Under the pieces are notes generated by a model. The model was not told the DNA's origin. It saw only the letters and a list, made by a program, of their open reading frames with translations, and searched no databases. Positions 1 to 6,986 of a stretch of 7,547 nt of DNA are shown here, in pieces. Every line of letters begins with the position of its first letter. Within the stretch, counting starts at the first letter, position 1. A program made the position numbers and the translations under genes. The DNA is from CAYRMV01 sp964425255. Its GTDB lineage: Bacteria; Bacteroidota; Bacteroidia; Flavobacteriales_D; Crocinitomicaceae. The stretch lies in assembly GCA_964425255.1 (NCBI GenBank), contig CAYRMV010000157.1, positions 1 through 7,547 of the forward strand, in the 5' to 3' direction.

Positions 1-16
1 AAAAAGAAAAAGAAAA

Positions 17-49
17 TTGTTTCACGCTGCAAAAGTACGGATACATTTG
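17..49 (+). promoter_or_regulatory. candidate promoter for the Xre/RES toxin-antitoxin pair
   Basis: TACATTTG at 42-49 matches the Bacteroidota -7 consensus TAnnTTTG, and a TTG at 17-19 lies 22 bp upstream, within the spacing usually quoted for the -33 element. It faces the antitoxin gene and would give a leader of roughly 130 nt. It overlaps the oppositely oriented box at 30-37, so this may be a divergent promoter region. No better match was seen closer to the antitoxin start. Confidence 0.35.
30..37 (-). promoter_or_regulatory. candidate -7 promoter element for a leftward gene outside the window
   Basis: The plus strand reads CAAAAGTA, which on the minus strand is TACTTTTG and fits the Bacteroidota -7 consensus TAnnTTTG. 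No ATG is present on the minus strand between here and position 1, so any gene it drives would begin beyond the left edge. The match is short and the region is AT-rich, so chance occurrence is possible. Confidence 0.35.
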
Positions 50-83
50 GATTTAAACCCGAATTTCTTTTTAGAAAAATGGG

Positions 84-95
84 TTGAATATTCAA
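84..95. promoter_or_regulatory. perfect 12-bp palindrome, possible operator
   Basis: TTGAATATTCAA is an exact inverted repeat without a spacer, lying about 90 bp before the antitoxin gene and downstream of the candidate promoter. Antitoxins of the Xre/MbcA type commonly repress their own operon by binding inverted repeats near the promoter, so an operator role is plausible but inferred from position only. In AT-rich DNA a 12-bp palindrome can also arise by chance. Confidence 0.3.
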
Positions 96-187
96 ATGAA
101 AAAGGCTTATAATTAATCAATTTTTTGTGAAATTTTTCCTAGGTAATTCATTATTAACATTAACAGAAAAATAAAAGGTAAAAATAC

Positions 188-667
188 TTGATTAGAAAGG
201 TGAAAATTATTAACTTTAATTTCAAATCAAAAGATATGAGTGCAGTTGAAAAAGAAATGTTTCAAACAATCCCATCAAGAATTGATCAAAATGAGATTCT
301 TAATTTAATTTACTATACAGTTAATAAAGGTAAGATAAAAATTATGTTTGGTGCACTTAAATCAGTAAGTGGGGAAGATGATAAAGAGATTTCAACTTGG
401 CTAGGAGTGACTGAAAAAACATATAGAAATTACAGAAATGAAGATCGAATGGTAAAGACTAATTTGATAGAACATGTTGTTATGCTAATTTCATTATTTA
501 AACATGGAATTGAAGTTTTTGGAAGCAATCAACAGTTTAAGAAATGGTTATCAACTTCTAATTTTTATTTTGGTAATAAAGAACCTGAACATTATTTGGA
601 TACCGTAAATGGGATAAAGTTCATAGACGATAGATTAACAGGAATTGAATTCGGCGATAATGTATAA
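188..667 (+). CDS. Xre/MbcA/ParS-type antitoxin (DUF2384)
   Basis: This is the likely antitoxin partner of the RES-domain gene that follows; family members bind and neutralise the RES toxin and repress their own promoter. Residues about 33-85 form a helix-turn-helix-like region, including WLGVTEKTYRNYR at 71-83. Residues about 92-159 match the toxin-binding domain: EVFGS at 109-113, a Trp at 120, an N-F-Y-F-G stretch at 125-129, and the ending IEFGDNV. At 159 residues it has normal family length. The start is uncertain: an in-frame stop at 179-181 limits the gene to TTG at 188, with AAAAGG about 9 nt upstream, GTG at 200, or ATG at 236. The first 16 residues may therefore not be translated, although the domains are unaffected. 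The stop codon (665-667) overlaps the toxin ATG (660) by 8 nt, typical of translational coupling. It has no internal stop, unlike its partner. Confidence 0.85.
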   Translation: MIRKVKIINFNFKSKDMSAVEKEMFQTIPSRIDQNEILNLIYYTVNKGKIKIMFGALKSVSGEDDKEISTWLGVTEKTYRNYRNEDRMVKTNLIEHVVMLISLFKHGIEVFGSNQQFKKWLSTSNFYFGNKEPEHYLDTVNGIKFIDDRLTGIEFGDNV

Positions 668-1121
668 TTTAAACGTTTATAGATTATCAAGTACAAAATA
701 TTCCAAAACATTAAGTGCGTCTGGGAAATCTTCCAGATGGAATAAAGATAGTGAATTTGTAATTTACTGTGGTGAATCAAGGTCCTTAGCAATGCTTGAA
801 AGTATAGTTCATCGATCAATTCATACTGGTCTTGAGTATGAAACCATGGTTATTTCCATTTCAATTAATGATGATGATATTATAGTTGTAGATAAAAATT
901 AGCTACCAAAAAATTGGCGAGATGTTCAAGCTTATCCCAAACTTCAGGAATACGGAAGTAAGTGGTATCAAAGAAAGAAATCATTGGTTTTAAAGGTTCC
1001 TTCTGTTATTGTTCCTGAAGAATTCAATTTTATAATAAATACGAGCCATCCTTTTTATACAAGTAAGATAAAATTGTTTGATCGAGAAAAATTTATACTA
1101 GACAAACGTTTACAAATTTGA
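660..1121 (+). pseudogene. RES-domain toxin (NAD+-consuming) interrupted by an in-frame TAG
   Basis: RES-domain toxins attack NAD+ (NAD+ phosphorylase or ADP-ribosyltransferase activity) and arrest growth unless bound by the Xre antitoxin. From ATG 660 the frame encodes 80 residues, meets TAG at 900-902, and continues unshifted for 72 more codons to TGA at 1119-1121. The total of 153 codons is normal for a RES domain. The first part holds the presumed active-site residues R26 (in SRWN), Y36 and E47 (in LAMLE). The part after the stop begins LPKNWRD and contains KVPSVIVPEEFN (112-123) and a HP pair, all typical of the C-terminal half. A single nonsense change therefore seems to have split an otherwise complete gene. 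The 80-residue product would lack half the fold, including the conserved Ser at 115, and is probably inactive. A sequencing error or read-through cannot be excluded. A TTG at 645 is in frame, but ATG 660 fits the overlap with the antitoxin better. Confidence 0.85.
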
Positions 1122-1132
1122 TGTCAATTTGT
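1112..1132. terminator. weak AT-rich hairpin between convergent genes
   Basis: ACAAATT (1112-1118) and AATTTGT (1126-1132) can pair as a 7-bp stem with a 7-nt loop, overlapping the end of the RES frame, 35 bp from the end of the convergent peptidase gene. The site is where a terminator is expected. However, the stem is nearly all A-T and no clean T-tract follows on either strand, so the call is tentative. Confidence 0.2.
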
Positions 1133-1166
1133 CTTAATTCAAACAATTTTATCCTTTCTGTTAACC

Positions 1167-3134
1167 TTAATTTCGAATCAGCTTGCGCGTTACTTGATCG
1201 TTGGTTTCATTTTTGATTTGAATCAAATACATTCCAGCAGGAAAGTTGGATAAATCAATCGAACTTGGAGAAGTGATTATTTCATTCATCACGATTTTTC
1301 CCTTTGGATCAAGTAAAGTAACTTGTAGTTTTTCGCCTTTATTTGTTTCAATGTAAACCAATTGATTGCTTGGGTTTGGATAAATTTTACTGCTTTCATT
1401 CAAGTTGTTATCTTGTAAGCTCAACAAATTCAAATTATCGTTTTTGACTATGCTTCCAACTCGGTTTATGATCCAATTGTTGGGGTCGATGGCACCTAAT
1501 TGTGAAACCGTTCCATTCATCGGAAGAATATGGGAAGAGGTATTTCCTTGAATCCCAAGACGAACAATTGTGTCTGAAAGTCCCGTTCTCGTTAAACGCA
1601 ATTCCAAAGGAGTGGTGAAAGTAGGAGTAATGTTGGGTGCAGAAGCAGAATGACTAATTTTCACATGAAATTCATTTCCGATCATATTCCATTGGGCTGA
1701 GTAAGTGGGATAACCTTCACCGAAATACCATTGTTCAAAAGCAGCACTTAAATCTAAACCGCTCGCATTTTCCAACGCTACTTGAATGTCTGTTCCAACA
1801 GCAACGCTATCAGCAAACGTCTGTTGAAAGTCGCGCAAGGTTTGAAAAAATAAATTGTCATCATTCACTAAAAAACGCAAAGTATGCACGAGTGCAGCCC
1901 CCTTGTCGTACGTTAATCGACTTGAAAAAATGCGACTATCATTCAAACTATCTTCTACCCAAACACTTCCTGTTGGTTGCTGCATGATTGTTTGGTGACG
2001 AGTTTGCATATCACTTACTTGATCTCCAGGATATAATTCTTCGAGCATCAAATATTCTGCATACGAAGCAAAACCTTCATTGACCCAAATATCTGACCAA
2101 CTTGCACAAGTGACATGATTTCCCCACCATTGATGCGCTAATTCGTGCGCGGTCAGTGTGCGTTCAAAAAATCCTTGTGTTGTCATCGTTTGATGTTCCA
2201 TTCCACCGCTTAATGGTGCCATGCAGTGACCGTATTTTTCATCCGCAAATGGATACAATCCAAAAATTTCGGAGAAATATTCTATAAAATCGACTGTCTC
2301 ATCGATTTCATCTTGGAAATTGGGAAGCGTTTGTGGATTGTTGTAAATGAAATTTTGAATCAAAATTGGTGCACTACTTCCAGTTGGGTTAGCATAAACA
2401 TTGTACTCAACATATTCAGCTACAGCAACCGAAACCAAGTAATAATCTATCGGGTGTTTGTGTTTCCATTCGTACCGGGTTTTTCCGTTTCCGAGATCTA
2501 CTACTTGTTCAAGAATTCCATTTGATCCTGCTTTACAAGTCGATGGAACAGTGATTTTTACGGAAACAGAATCCGCTTTGTCTTTCAATGATTGTTTACA
2601 AGGCCACCATTCATAAGCAGAAAACGGTTCACTTAATGACCATGTCACCTGATTTCCCCAAGAAGGAGAATCGTCATTTGTCATTCCTGCGCCACCCAAG
2701 GGATTGGTTGCTGCTGTTGGAGGAGTTCCAGCGTAGTCAACTTCGATTTTGAATGTTTGACCCGTTGCAAGATTAACGGGAACTTTGATTGCCGAATTTT
2801 GGCGGTGATAGGGAATGGTTGCATCATTCAATCGAATTTCAGAAATAGTGAATGTTTGGAAGAGTTCAAACCAAACTGAATCTAGGTTTTCACGAGCTGT
2901 CCCATAAATTCCACCCGTTCCTGAAAGGGCTGTGGATGTGTTTGTCATTTCTAAATCCAAGGTGTAGAAATGAACATCATATCGCTCTGTTTGAGCAATT
3001 TGATTCACCGATAAACTAGCACTTTTTGTTTGAAATGTTTTGCTTTTTGCAGTCGAACAGGAATGTGCTTTTTCTTGACCAAAAGCCAAAAGGGTAGCAC
3101 ACATAAATGTACCCGAAAGGAGAATTTTTTTCAT
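1167..3134 (-). CDS. secreted M1-family zinc aminopeptidase with T9SS sorting domain
   Basis: This is a gluzincin metallopeptidase that should remove N-terminal residues from peptides outside the cytoplasm. Residues 1-19 look like a Sec signal peptide (MKK, hydrophobic stretch, AFG before Gln20). An N-terminal beta-rich M1 domain follows. The catalytic domain has GGMEH at 310-314 in the place of the family GxMEN exopeptidase motif. It also has the zinc site HELAH (H330, E331, H334) with E353 as third ligand, exactly HExxH-x18-E, and Y409 as candidate transition-state Tyr. From about residue 583 the tail (IYPNP, then GxYxIxI and a basic end) is a type A T9SS C-terminal sorting domain, implying export across the outer membrane and release or surface anchoring. 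The 655-residue length suits the shorter secreted M1 enzymes of Bacteroidota that lack the large helical C-terminal domain of PepN. It is convergent with the toxin pair and separated by 100 bp from the upstream hydrolase gene. The peptide substrate cannot be told from sequence. Confidence 0.93.
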   Translation of the reverse strand: MKKILLSGTFMCATLLAFGQEKAHSCSTAKSKTFQTKSASLSVNQIAQTERYDVHFYTLDLEMTNTSTALSGTGGIYGTARENLDSVWFELFQTFTISEIRLNDATIPYHRQNSAIKVPVNLATGQTFKIEVDYAGTPPTAATNPLGGAGMTNDDSPSWGNQVTWSLSEPFSAYEWWPCKQSLKDKADSVSVKITVPSTCKAGSNGILEQVVDLGNGKTRYEWKHKHPIDYYLVSVAVAEYVEYNVYANPTGSSAPILIQNFIYNNPQTLPNFQDEIDETVDFIEYFSEIFGLYPFADEKYGHCMAPLSGGMEHQTMTTQGFFERTLTAHELAHQWWGNHVTCASWSDIWVNEGFASYAEYLMLEELYPGDQVSDMQTRHQTIMQQPTGSVWVEDSLNDSRIFSSRLTYDKGAALVHTLRFLVNDDNLFFQTLRDFQQTFADSVAVGTDIQVALENASGLDLSAAFEQWYFGEGYPTYSAQWNMIGNEFHVKISHSASAPNITPTFTTPLELRLTRTGLSDTIVRLGIQGNTSSHILPMNGTVSQLGAIDPNNWIINRVGSIVKNDNLNLLSLQDNNLNESSKIYPNPSNQLVYIETNKGEKLQVTLLDPKGKIVMNEIITSPSSIDLSNFPAGMYLIQIKNETNDQVTRKLIRN

Positions 3135-3154
3135 TTTGTTTTGCAGAGTTTGGT

Positions 3155-3162
3155 TAAAGGTA
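3155..3162 (-). promoter_or_regulatory. weak candidate -7 element for the M1 peptidase
   Basis: On the minus strand TACCTTTA lies 20 nt before the peptidase ATG, at nearly the same distance as the better-matching ribBA box from its start. It differs from TAnnTTTG at the last base, and no TTG is found at the expected upstream distance. The 100-bp gap from the upstream gene is compatible with the peptidase having its own promoter. Confidence 0.22.
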
Positions 3163-3234
3163 TAGAAATGTTTTGAATTTTGAATCGAACTGAAGTTCTA
3201 AATTTTGCATGGAATGCTAATTGATACATAGGTT

Positions 3235-4134
3235 TTATATTCTTCCTTGTGATTTTAATTTCCAATAACGGAAAAGACCAGTTACAGACATGAAGCTCGG
3301 ATTTGCGTATTCATAGCGTTGAATTTCATGGTCGTTTAATCCTGCTTGAATTAATTCATTTTTAGTGAATTCGATGAATTTGGGTGTGACTTCTTCGACG
3401 GGTGTATTAGATTCAAAATAAGGTTTAATCCAATTTGTCCAAGAAAGTAAGCGCTCTTTCAATTCATTCAAGTGTTTTTCTGGATTTTCCTGTTTGTCAA
3501 AATGAGTTAGATAGAGTGCTTTTGGGTTTAATTTTATAAGTTTATCAATTGATTCCAACCACAATTCGATGTTGATATCAGGAGGAGGACAAGGAGGTTG
3601 AATGGGACCATTTTCGATTTTTGCTCCGGCAACATCTCCAGTGAAAATCACATTTTCTACTTCGTAAGCATTGTGATGTACAGCATGTCCTGGTGTATAC
3701 CATGTTTTGATTTGTGTGTTTCCGATTTGAAATACATCTCCATCATTTGCTGGAATAAGTTGATTTTCAGGTATTGCTTCCATTGCACCCCATAAGCGTT
3801 CCATGTCATCTCCATAAATTTGTGCAGCCGAATTCCACAGTTTTTCAGGGGAAGCTAAATGTGGAAGTCCAATAGGATGAACGTAAATTTTTGCTCCAAG
3901 TTTTGCCAGTTTCCAGGCAGCACCCGCGTGATCAAAATGGATGTGTGTGAGAAAAACATGTTGAATGTCTTTGGGTTGAAACCCTTTGTCTTGAATTTCT
4001 TTTACTAGCTGATCCCACGTTGTTTCTGGTCCACTTTCAATTAAAATAGGGCCAACACTTGTTTCTAAAAGAAAGGAAGCTATGCTTTCATCAGTATTTA
4101 AAAATCGTAAATCGAGAACATGAATGGGTGTCAT
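3235..4134 (-). CDS. metallo-beta-lactamase-fold hydrolase
   Basis: This cytoplasmic two-metal hydrolase belongs to the MBL superfamily and has no signal peptide. The full metal-binding set is visible: THIHFDH (H64, H66, D68, H69), H150 in TPGHAVHHN, D167 in FTGDVAG, and H211 in LTHF. The Pro-rich stretch PPCPPPD around 180-186 followed by a helix beginning ELWLESI marks a widespread, uncharacterised MBL subgroup related to glyoxalase II-like enzymes. There are no lactamase-specific features, and antibiotic hydrolysis should not be assumed. The substrate is unknown. At 299 residues it has typical length with about 65 residues after the last metal ligand. It lies 63 bp downstream of the DUF2400 gene on the same strand. 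No TAnnTTTG box was found in that gap, so it may be the last gene of the ribBA cluster. Confidence 0.88.
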   Translation of the reverse strand: MTPIHVLDLRFLNTDESIASFLLETSVGPILIESGPETTWDQLVKEIQDKGFQPKDIQHVFLTHIHFDHAGAAWKLAKLGAKIYVHPIGLPHLASPEKLWNSAAQIYGDDMERLWGAMEAIPENQLIPANDGDVFQIGNTQIKTWYTPGHAVHHNAYEVENVIFTGDVAGAKIENGPIQPPCPPPDINIELWLESIDKLIKLNPKALYLTHFDKQENPEKHLNELKERLLSWTNWIKPYFESNTPVEEVTPKFIEFTKNELIQAGLNDHEIQRYEYANPSFMSVTGLFRYWKLKSQGRI

Positions 4135-4197
4135 ACTAGAACAATATGGATTCTTTACAAAGAAAAGAAAGTTTCTTGAAAAGAGGGCAAAGGAAAA

Positions 4198-4962
4198 CTA
4201 AAATCCTTCAAAAACACCAAGACCGAACAAGGCAAAGTCATATTTTACTGGATCGTTTGGATCAAGTTGGTTAAGTGTTTGATGAATTTCTTCCAAAGCT
4301 GTCCAATCGTTTTGTGTTCGATGTAAGATTTCCAGTTTTCGAGCCATATTTCCCGTATGGACATCAAGTGGAAGCATGAGTTCAGATGTTGAAATGGATT
4401 TCCATAGACCGAAATCAACTCCAGCGGTTTCCGGTCTAACCATCCAACGGAGAAACATGTTGATTCGCTTGGCAGAAGCACCTTTAAGCGGATTTGATAG
4501 GTGCTTTTCACTTCTTTTTTCGTGTTCAGTAGCTAAAAAATGTTCCCGAAATGAAACAATTCTGCCTTTTATTCCCTTGATTGTTGGGTGAAGCGAAAAG
4601 CTTGCTTCAAGTCCACCATTTTGGTAAATGTTTTGTAAACTTCGAAAGAAAAAATCCAAATCGACCTTGTTGAAAGTTCGGTGAACAAAATGCTTGTCCT
4701 CCAGGAGCGAAGATTGATAATTCATTACAAACTCATAGGGATTGTTTCCCATCAGTTGAATGATTTTTTCACCACTTGCAATGATCGATTTTCGGTTTCC
4801 CCAAGCAATAGTTGCCACCAAAAAACCAACAATTTCAATATCTTCTTTTTGCGAAAATCGGTGGGGGAGTTGGATGGGGTCTGAATCTAAAAATTGGGGA
4901 TTGTTGTATTTCTCGACTTTTTCATCTAGAAATGTTTTAAGTTCGTTCAAGGATAATTTCAT
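4198..4962 (-). CDS. DUF2400 / TIGR02757 family protein
   Basis: The 254-residue length, the N-terminal EDIEIVGFLVATIAWGNR segment and the ending FALFGLGVFEGF identify the DUF2400/TIGR02757 family, which is common in Bacteroidota and has no established biochemical role that I know of. No signal peptide or membrane segment is present. The C-terminal half resembles helix-hairpin-helix-GPD DNA glycosylases of the AGOG/OGG/EndoIII type. It has an AKRINMFLRWMVR segment with a Lys at 165, then PLDVH at 198-202 followed by an Arg-Lys-Leu helix, comparable with the (V/P)D(T/V)H catalytic Asp region, then a final helix with a Gly-Leu-Gly turn. That similarity is my inference from motifs. The gene starts 2 nt after the stop of the LolD-like gene (TAAGAATG), so it is almost certainly cotranscribed and probably translationally coupled. 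It ends with TAG. Confidence 0.85.
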   Translation of the reverse strand: MKLSLNELKTFLDEKVEKYNNPQFLDSDPIQLPHRFSQKEDIEIVGFLVATIAWGNRKSIIASGEKIIQLMGNNPYEFVMNYQSSLLEDKHFVHRTFNKVDLDFFFRSLQNIYQNGGLEASFSLHPTIKGIKGRIVSFREHFLATEHEKRSEKHLSNPLKGASAKRINMFLRWMVRPETAGVDFGLWKSISTSELMLPLDVHTGNMARKLEILHRTQNDWTALEEIHQTLNQLDPNDPVKYDFALFGLGVFEGF

Positions 4963-4964
4963 TC

Positions 4965-5621
4965 TTATTCTGAAATGATAAGTCCATCACGCATCACCAA
5001 TTTTCGGTCAGCCATGTTAGCAAGCGATTCATTGTGTGTAACCAATACAAAAGTTTGCTGAAAGCGATCTCTCAATTCAAAGAATAATTTATGCAGTTCT
5101 TCCGAATTTTTAGAATCTAAATTACCTGATGGTTCGTCAGCAAAAATGATTTTTGGTCTGTTGATTAGAGAACGTGCAACCGCAATTCGTTGTTGTTCAC
5201 CTCCAGATAGTTCGTTTGGTTTGTGATTTAAACGGTGTTTGATTCCTAAAATTTCAAAGTATTCTTCCGCAGATTTGCTTGCTTCCGATTTGCTTTTTCC
5301 TTGAATTAAAGCGGGTAAAATCGCATTTTCAAGCGCAGTAAATTCGGGTAATAACTGATGAAATTGAAAAATAAATCCGATTTCTGTATTACGAAAAGCA
5401 GCTAATTGATTGGATGAAAGTTTGAATGGGTTGGTTCCATTCAGTAAAACTTCTCCCGAATCAGGTTTTTCGAGCGTACCTAAAATTTGAAGTAAAGTAG
5501 TTTTTCCAGCGCCAGATGAACCGACAATGGAAACAACTTCTGCCGATTCAATGCTTAGATCAACGCCTTTTAAAACGGATAAATCACCGAATTTTTTGAC
5601 TATTTGTCTAGCCTCAAGCAT
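4965..5621 (-). CDS. lolD: LolD-like ABC transporter ATP-binding protein
   Basis: This is an ATPase subunit of the MacB/FtsE/LolD branch of ABC transporters. In LolCDE complexes it powers release of lipoproteins from the inner membrane to LolA. All nucleotide-binding motifs are present: Walker A GSSGAGKT (34-41), Q-loop Q86, signature LSGGE (138-142), Walker B with D162 and E163, D-loop around 167-169, and H-loop H196. The segment after the Q-loop, FHQLLPEFTALEN (87-99), is characteristic of LolD. At 218 residues it is the usual length for a stand-alone LolD-type ATPase. No LolC/LolE permease gene is in the window, so its partners must be encoded elsewhere and the symbol rests on similarity. 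Its ATG shares one base with the ribBA stop (TAATG), which suggests coupled translation, and its own stop is 2 nt before the next gene. Confidence 0.85.
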   Translation of the reverse strand: MLEARQIVKKFGDLSVLKGVDLSIESAEVVSIVGSSGAGKTTLLQILGTLEKPDSGEVLLNGTNPFKLSSNQLAAFRNTEIGFIFQFHQLLPEFTALENAILPALIQGKSKSEASKSAEEYFEILGIKHRLNHKPNELSGGEQQRIAVARSLINRPKIIFADEPSGNLDSKNSEELHKLFFELRDRFQQTFVLVTHNESLANMADRKLVMRDGLIISE

Positions 5622-6838
5622 TATTTCCCAGCCATTTTAAGTGAATGACCCATTTTGTCGCGTTTGGTTCGCAAGTACAATTCGTTGTGTTCGTTACTTT
5701 CGATTTCAATGGCAACATTGTCAATGATTTCCAGACCATAACCAACTAATCCTGTTCGTTTGGTTGGATTATTGGACATCAATCGCATTTTACTTACACC
5801 CAAATGACGTAAAATTTGTGCACCAATGCCATAATCGCGTTGATCGTCTTTGAAACCTAATTCTAAATTTGCTTCAACAGTATCTCGACCTTGTTCTTGT
5901 AGTTTGTATGCTTTTAGTTTGTTTACCAACCCAATTCCACGACCTTCTTGATTCATATAAACAATGATTCCACGACCTTCTTCTTCGATCATTTGCATGG
6001 CTTTTTCCAATTGAGGACCACAATCACAGCGACAAGATCCGAAAATATCTCCCGTGATGCACGATGAATGAACTCGAACCAAAACAGGTTCATCTTCTTT
6101 CCATGTTCCTTTTACAAGTGCTAAATGTTCTTCGCCTGATGTTTTATCGCGAAAAGCATGCAATTGAAAGTTTCCATTTTTGGTAGGCATTTTCACATCG
6201 ACAATTTCTTCAATTAAGGTATCGTGTTCTAAGCGATATTGGATTAATTGTTCAATAGAAATAATTTTTAAATCAAATCGTTCCGCCACTTTCATTAATT
6301 GGGGCAAGCGCGCCATCGAACCATCTTCATTCAAAATTTCCACCAAAATACCAGCGGGTTGAAATCCTGCCAAACGAGCCAAATCAACGGATGCTTCTGT
6401 GTGTCCAGTTCTTCTCAAAACACCACCATTCTTAGCTCGAAGCGGGAAGATGTGTCCAGGTCGACCTAAATCACTTGGTTTTGTTTCTGCTGAAACCAAT
6501 GATTTGATCGTTTTAGCGCGGTCGTGAACCGAAATTCCAGTTGTGCAACCGTGACCGATTAAATCAACTGAAACAGTAAATTGAGTTTCGTGAAGCACGG
6601 TATTGTTGGTTACCATTAAGTTTAAATCCAACTCAGCACAGCGATCTTCGGTTAGAGGCGTACAGATTAATCCACGGCCGTGCGTAGCCATGAAATTGAT
6701 CATTTCAGGAGTGACCATTTCAGCTGCTGCAATGAAATCGCCTTCGTTTTCACGATCTTCATCATCGACAACAATAATTACTTTTCCTGCTTGAATATCT
6801 TGGATAGCTTCTTCGATGCTATTGAGTTTGAATTCCAT
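5621..6838 (-). CDS. ribBA: RibBA: 3,4-dihydroxy-2-butanone-4-phosphate synthase / GTP cyclohydrolase II
   Basis: This bifunctional enzyme makes both riboflavin precursors: dihydroxybutanone phosphate from ribulose 5-phosphate, and the pyrimidine intermediate from GTP. With ATG at 6838 it is 405 residues. Residues about 1-200 are the RibB domain, with EDRENEGDF (27-35), the GHGCTTG segment, GHTEAS (145-150) and EILNEDGSMAR. Residues about 205-402 are the RibA domain, with zinc ligands C260, C271 and C273 in the C-x10-C-x-C pattern, then NQEGRGIGL, DQRDYGIGAQIL and SNNPTKR. Both halves look complete, so dual activity is likely. A longer reading from TTG at 6859 adds seven residues, but that TTG lies inside the likely -7 box, so ATG 6838 is preferred. 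It is the first gene of the minus-strand cluster and its TAA overlaps the lolD ATG by one base. I saw no FMN riboswitch signature in the upstream gap. Confidence 0.96.
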   Translation of the reverse strand: MEFKLNSIEEAIQDIQAGKVIIVVDDEDRENEGDFIAAAEMVTPEMINFMATHGRGLICTPLTEDRCAELDLNLMVTNNTVLHETQFTVSVDLIGHGCTTGISVHDRAKTIKSLVSAETKPSDLGRPGHIFPLRAKNGGVLRRTGHTEASVDLARLAGFQPAGILVEILNEDGSMARLPQLMKVAERFDLKIISIEQLIQYRLEHDTLIEEIVDVKMPTKNGNFQLHAFRDKTSGEEHLALVKGTWKEDEPVLVRVHSSCITGDIFGSCRCDCGPQLEKAMQMIEEEGRGIIVYMNQEGRGIGLVNKLKAYKLQEQGRDTVEANLELGFKDDQRDYGIGAQILRHLGVSKMRLMSNNPTKRTGLVGYGLEIIDNVAIEIESNEHNELYLRTKRDKMGHSLKMAGK

Positions 6839-6856
6839 CTTTCTTGAAAATTTATG

Positions 6857-6884
6857 CAAAAATACGGTTTTAAGCTGAATTCAA
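6857..6884 (-). promoter_or_regulatory. likely ribBA operon promoter
   Basis: On the minus strand TATTTTTG at 6864-6857 fits the Bacteroidota -7 consensus TAnnTTTG exactly, and a TTG at 6884-6882 lies 17 bp upstream as a possible -33 element. Transcription would start a few bases before the ATG at 6838, giving a very short leader. The position also decides the ribBA start codon, because an in-frame upstream TTG falls within the box. Confidence 0.6.
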
Positions 6885-6943
6885 TTCTACATTTCGGAAG
6901 TAGTTTGTCCTTTTTTGTGTTAATTTTTCTAAGTGAAATTTTT

Positions 6944-6960
6944 ATAAACCACAGGTTTAT
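6944..6960. terminator. 7-bp inverted repeat with 3-nt loop between the endonuclease remnant and ribBA
   Basis: ATAAACC (6944-6950) and GGTTTAT (6954-6960) pair perfectly around ACA. The hairpin lies 27 bp after the end of the endonuclease frame and 60 bp upstream of the ribBA -33 element. It could end transcription coming from the endonuclease. However, on that strand it is followed by A residues, and the short T-run is on the plus strand, where no gene ends. A protein-binding site is the alternative. Confidence 0.3.
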
Positions 6961-6986
6961 TTTGGCCTTAATTTTTGTAAATTGAT

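Noticed and set aside
592..819. Minus-strand open frame across the toxin-antitoxin junction
   Set aside because: It is antisense to two genes with clear family motifs and has no recognisable domain.
2226..2525. Plus-strand open frame inside the M1 peptidase
   Set aside because: It is an antisense shadow of a well-conserved coding region, with no start context or known motif.
3207..3217. GCAT-GGA-ATGC hairpin between the MBL hydrolase and the M1 peptidase
   Set aside because: The stem has only 4 bp and no T-tract on the relevant strand, which is too weak to call a terminator.
3235..4134. Beta-lactamase (antibiotic resistance) function for the MBL-fold protein
   Set aside because: There is no signal peptide, and the motifs fit a general cytoplasmic hydrolase subgroup rather than class B lactamases.
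4165..4177. AAGAAA-G-TTTCTT inverted repeat in the gap before the MBL gene
   Set aside because: A one-base loop cannot form a hairpin, and the run is low-complexity purine sequence; it is likely to be chance.
4245..4511. Overlapping minus-strand frame inside the DUF2400 gene
   Set aside because: It is an alternative frame of a recognised gene and shows no family motifs of its own.
6839..6986. FMN riboswitch upstream of ribBA
   Set aside because: I looked for the conserved blocks of the RFN element and saw none. The likely promoter leaves a leader too short to hold one.
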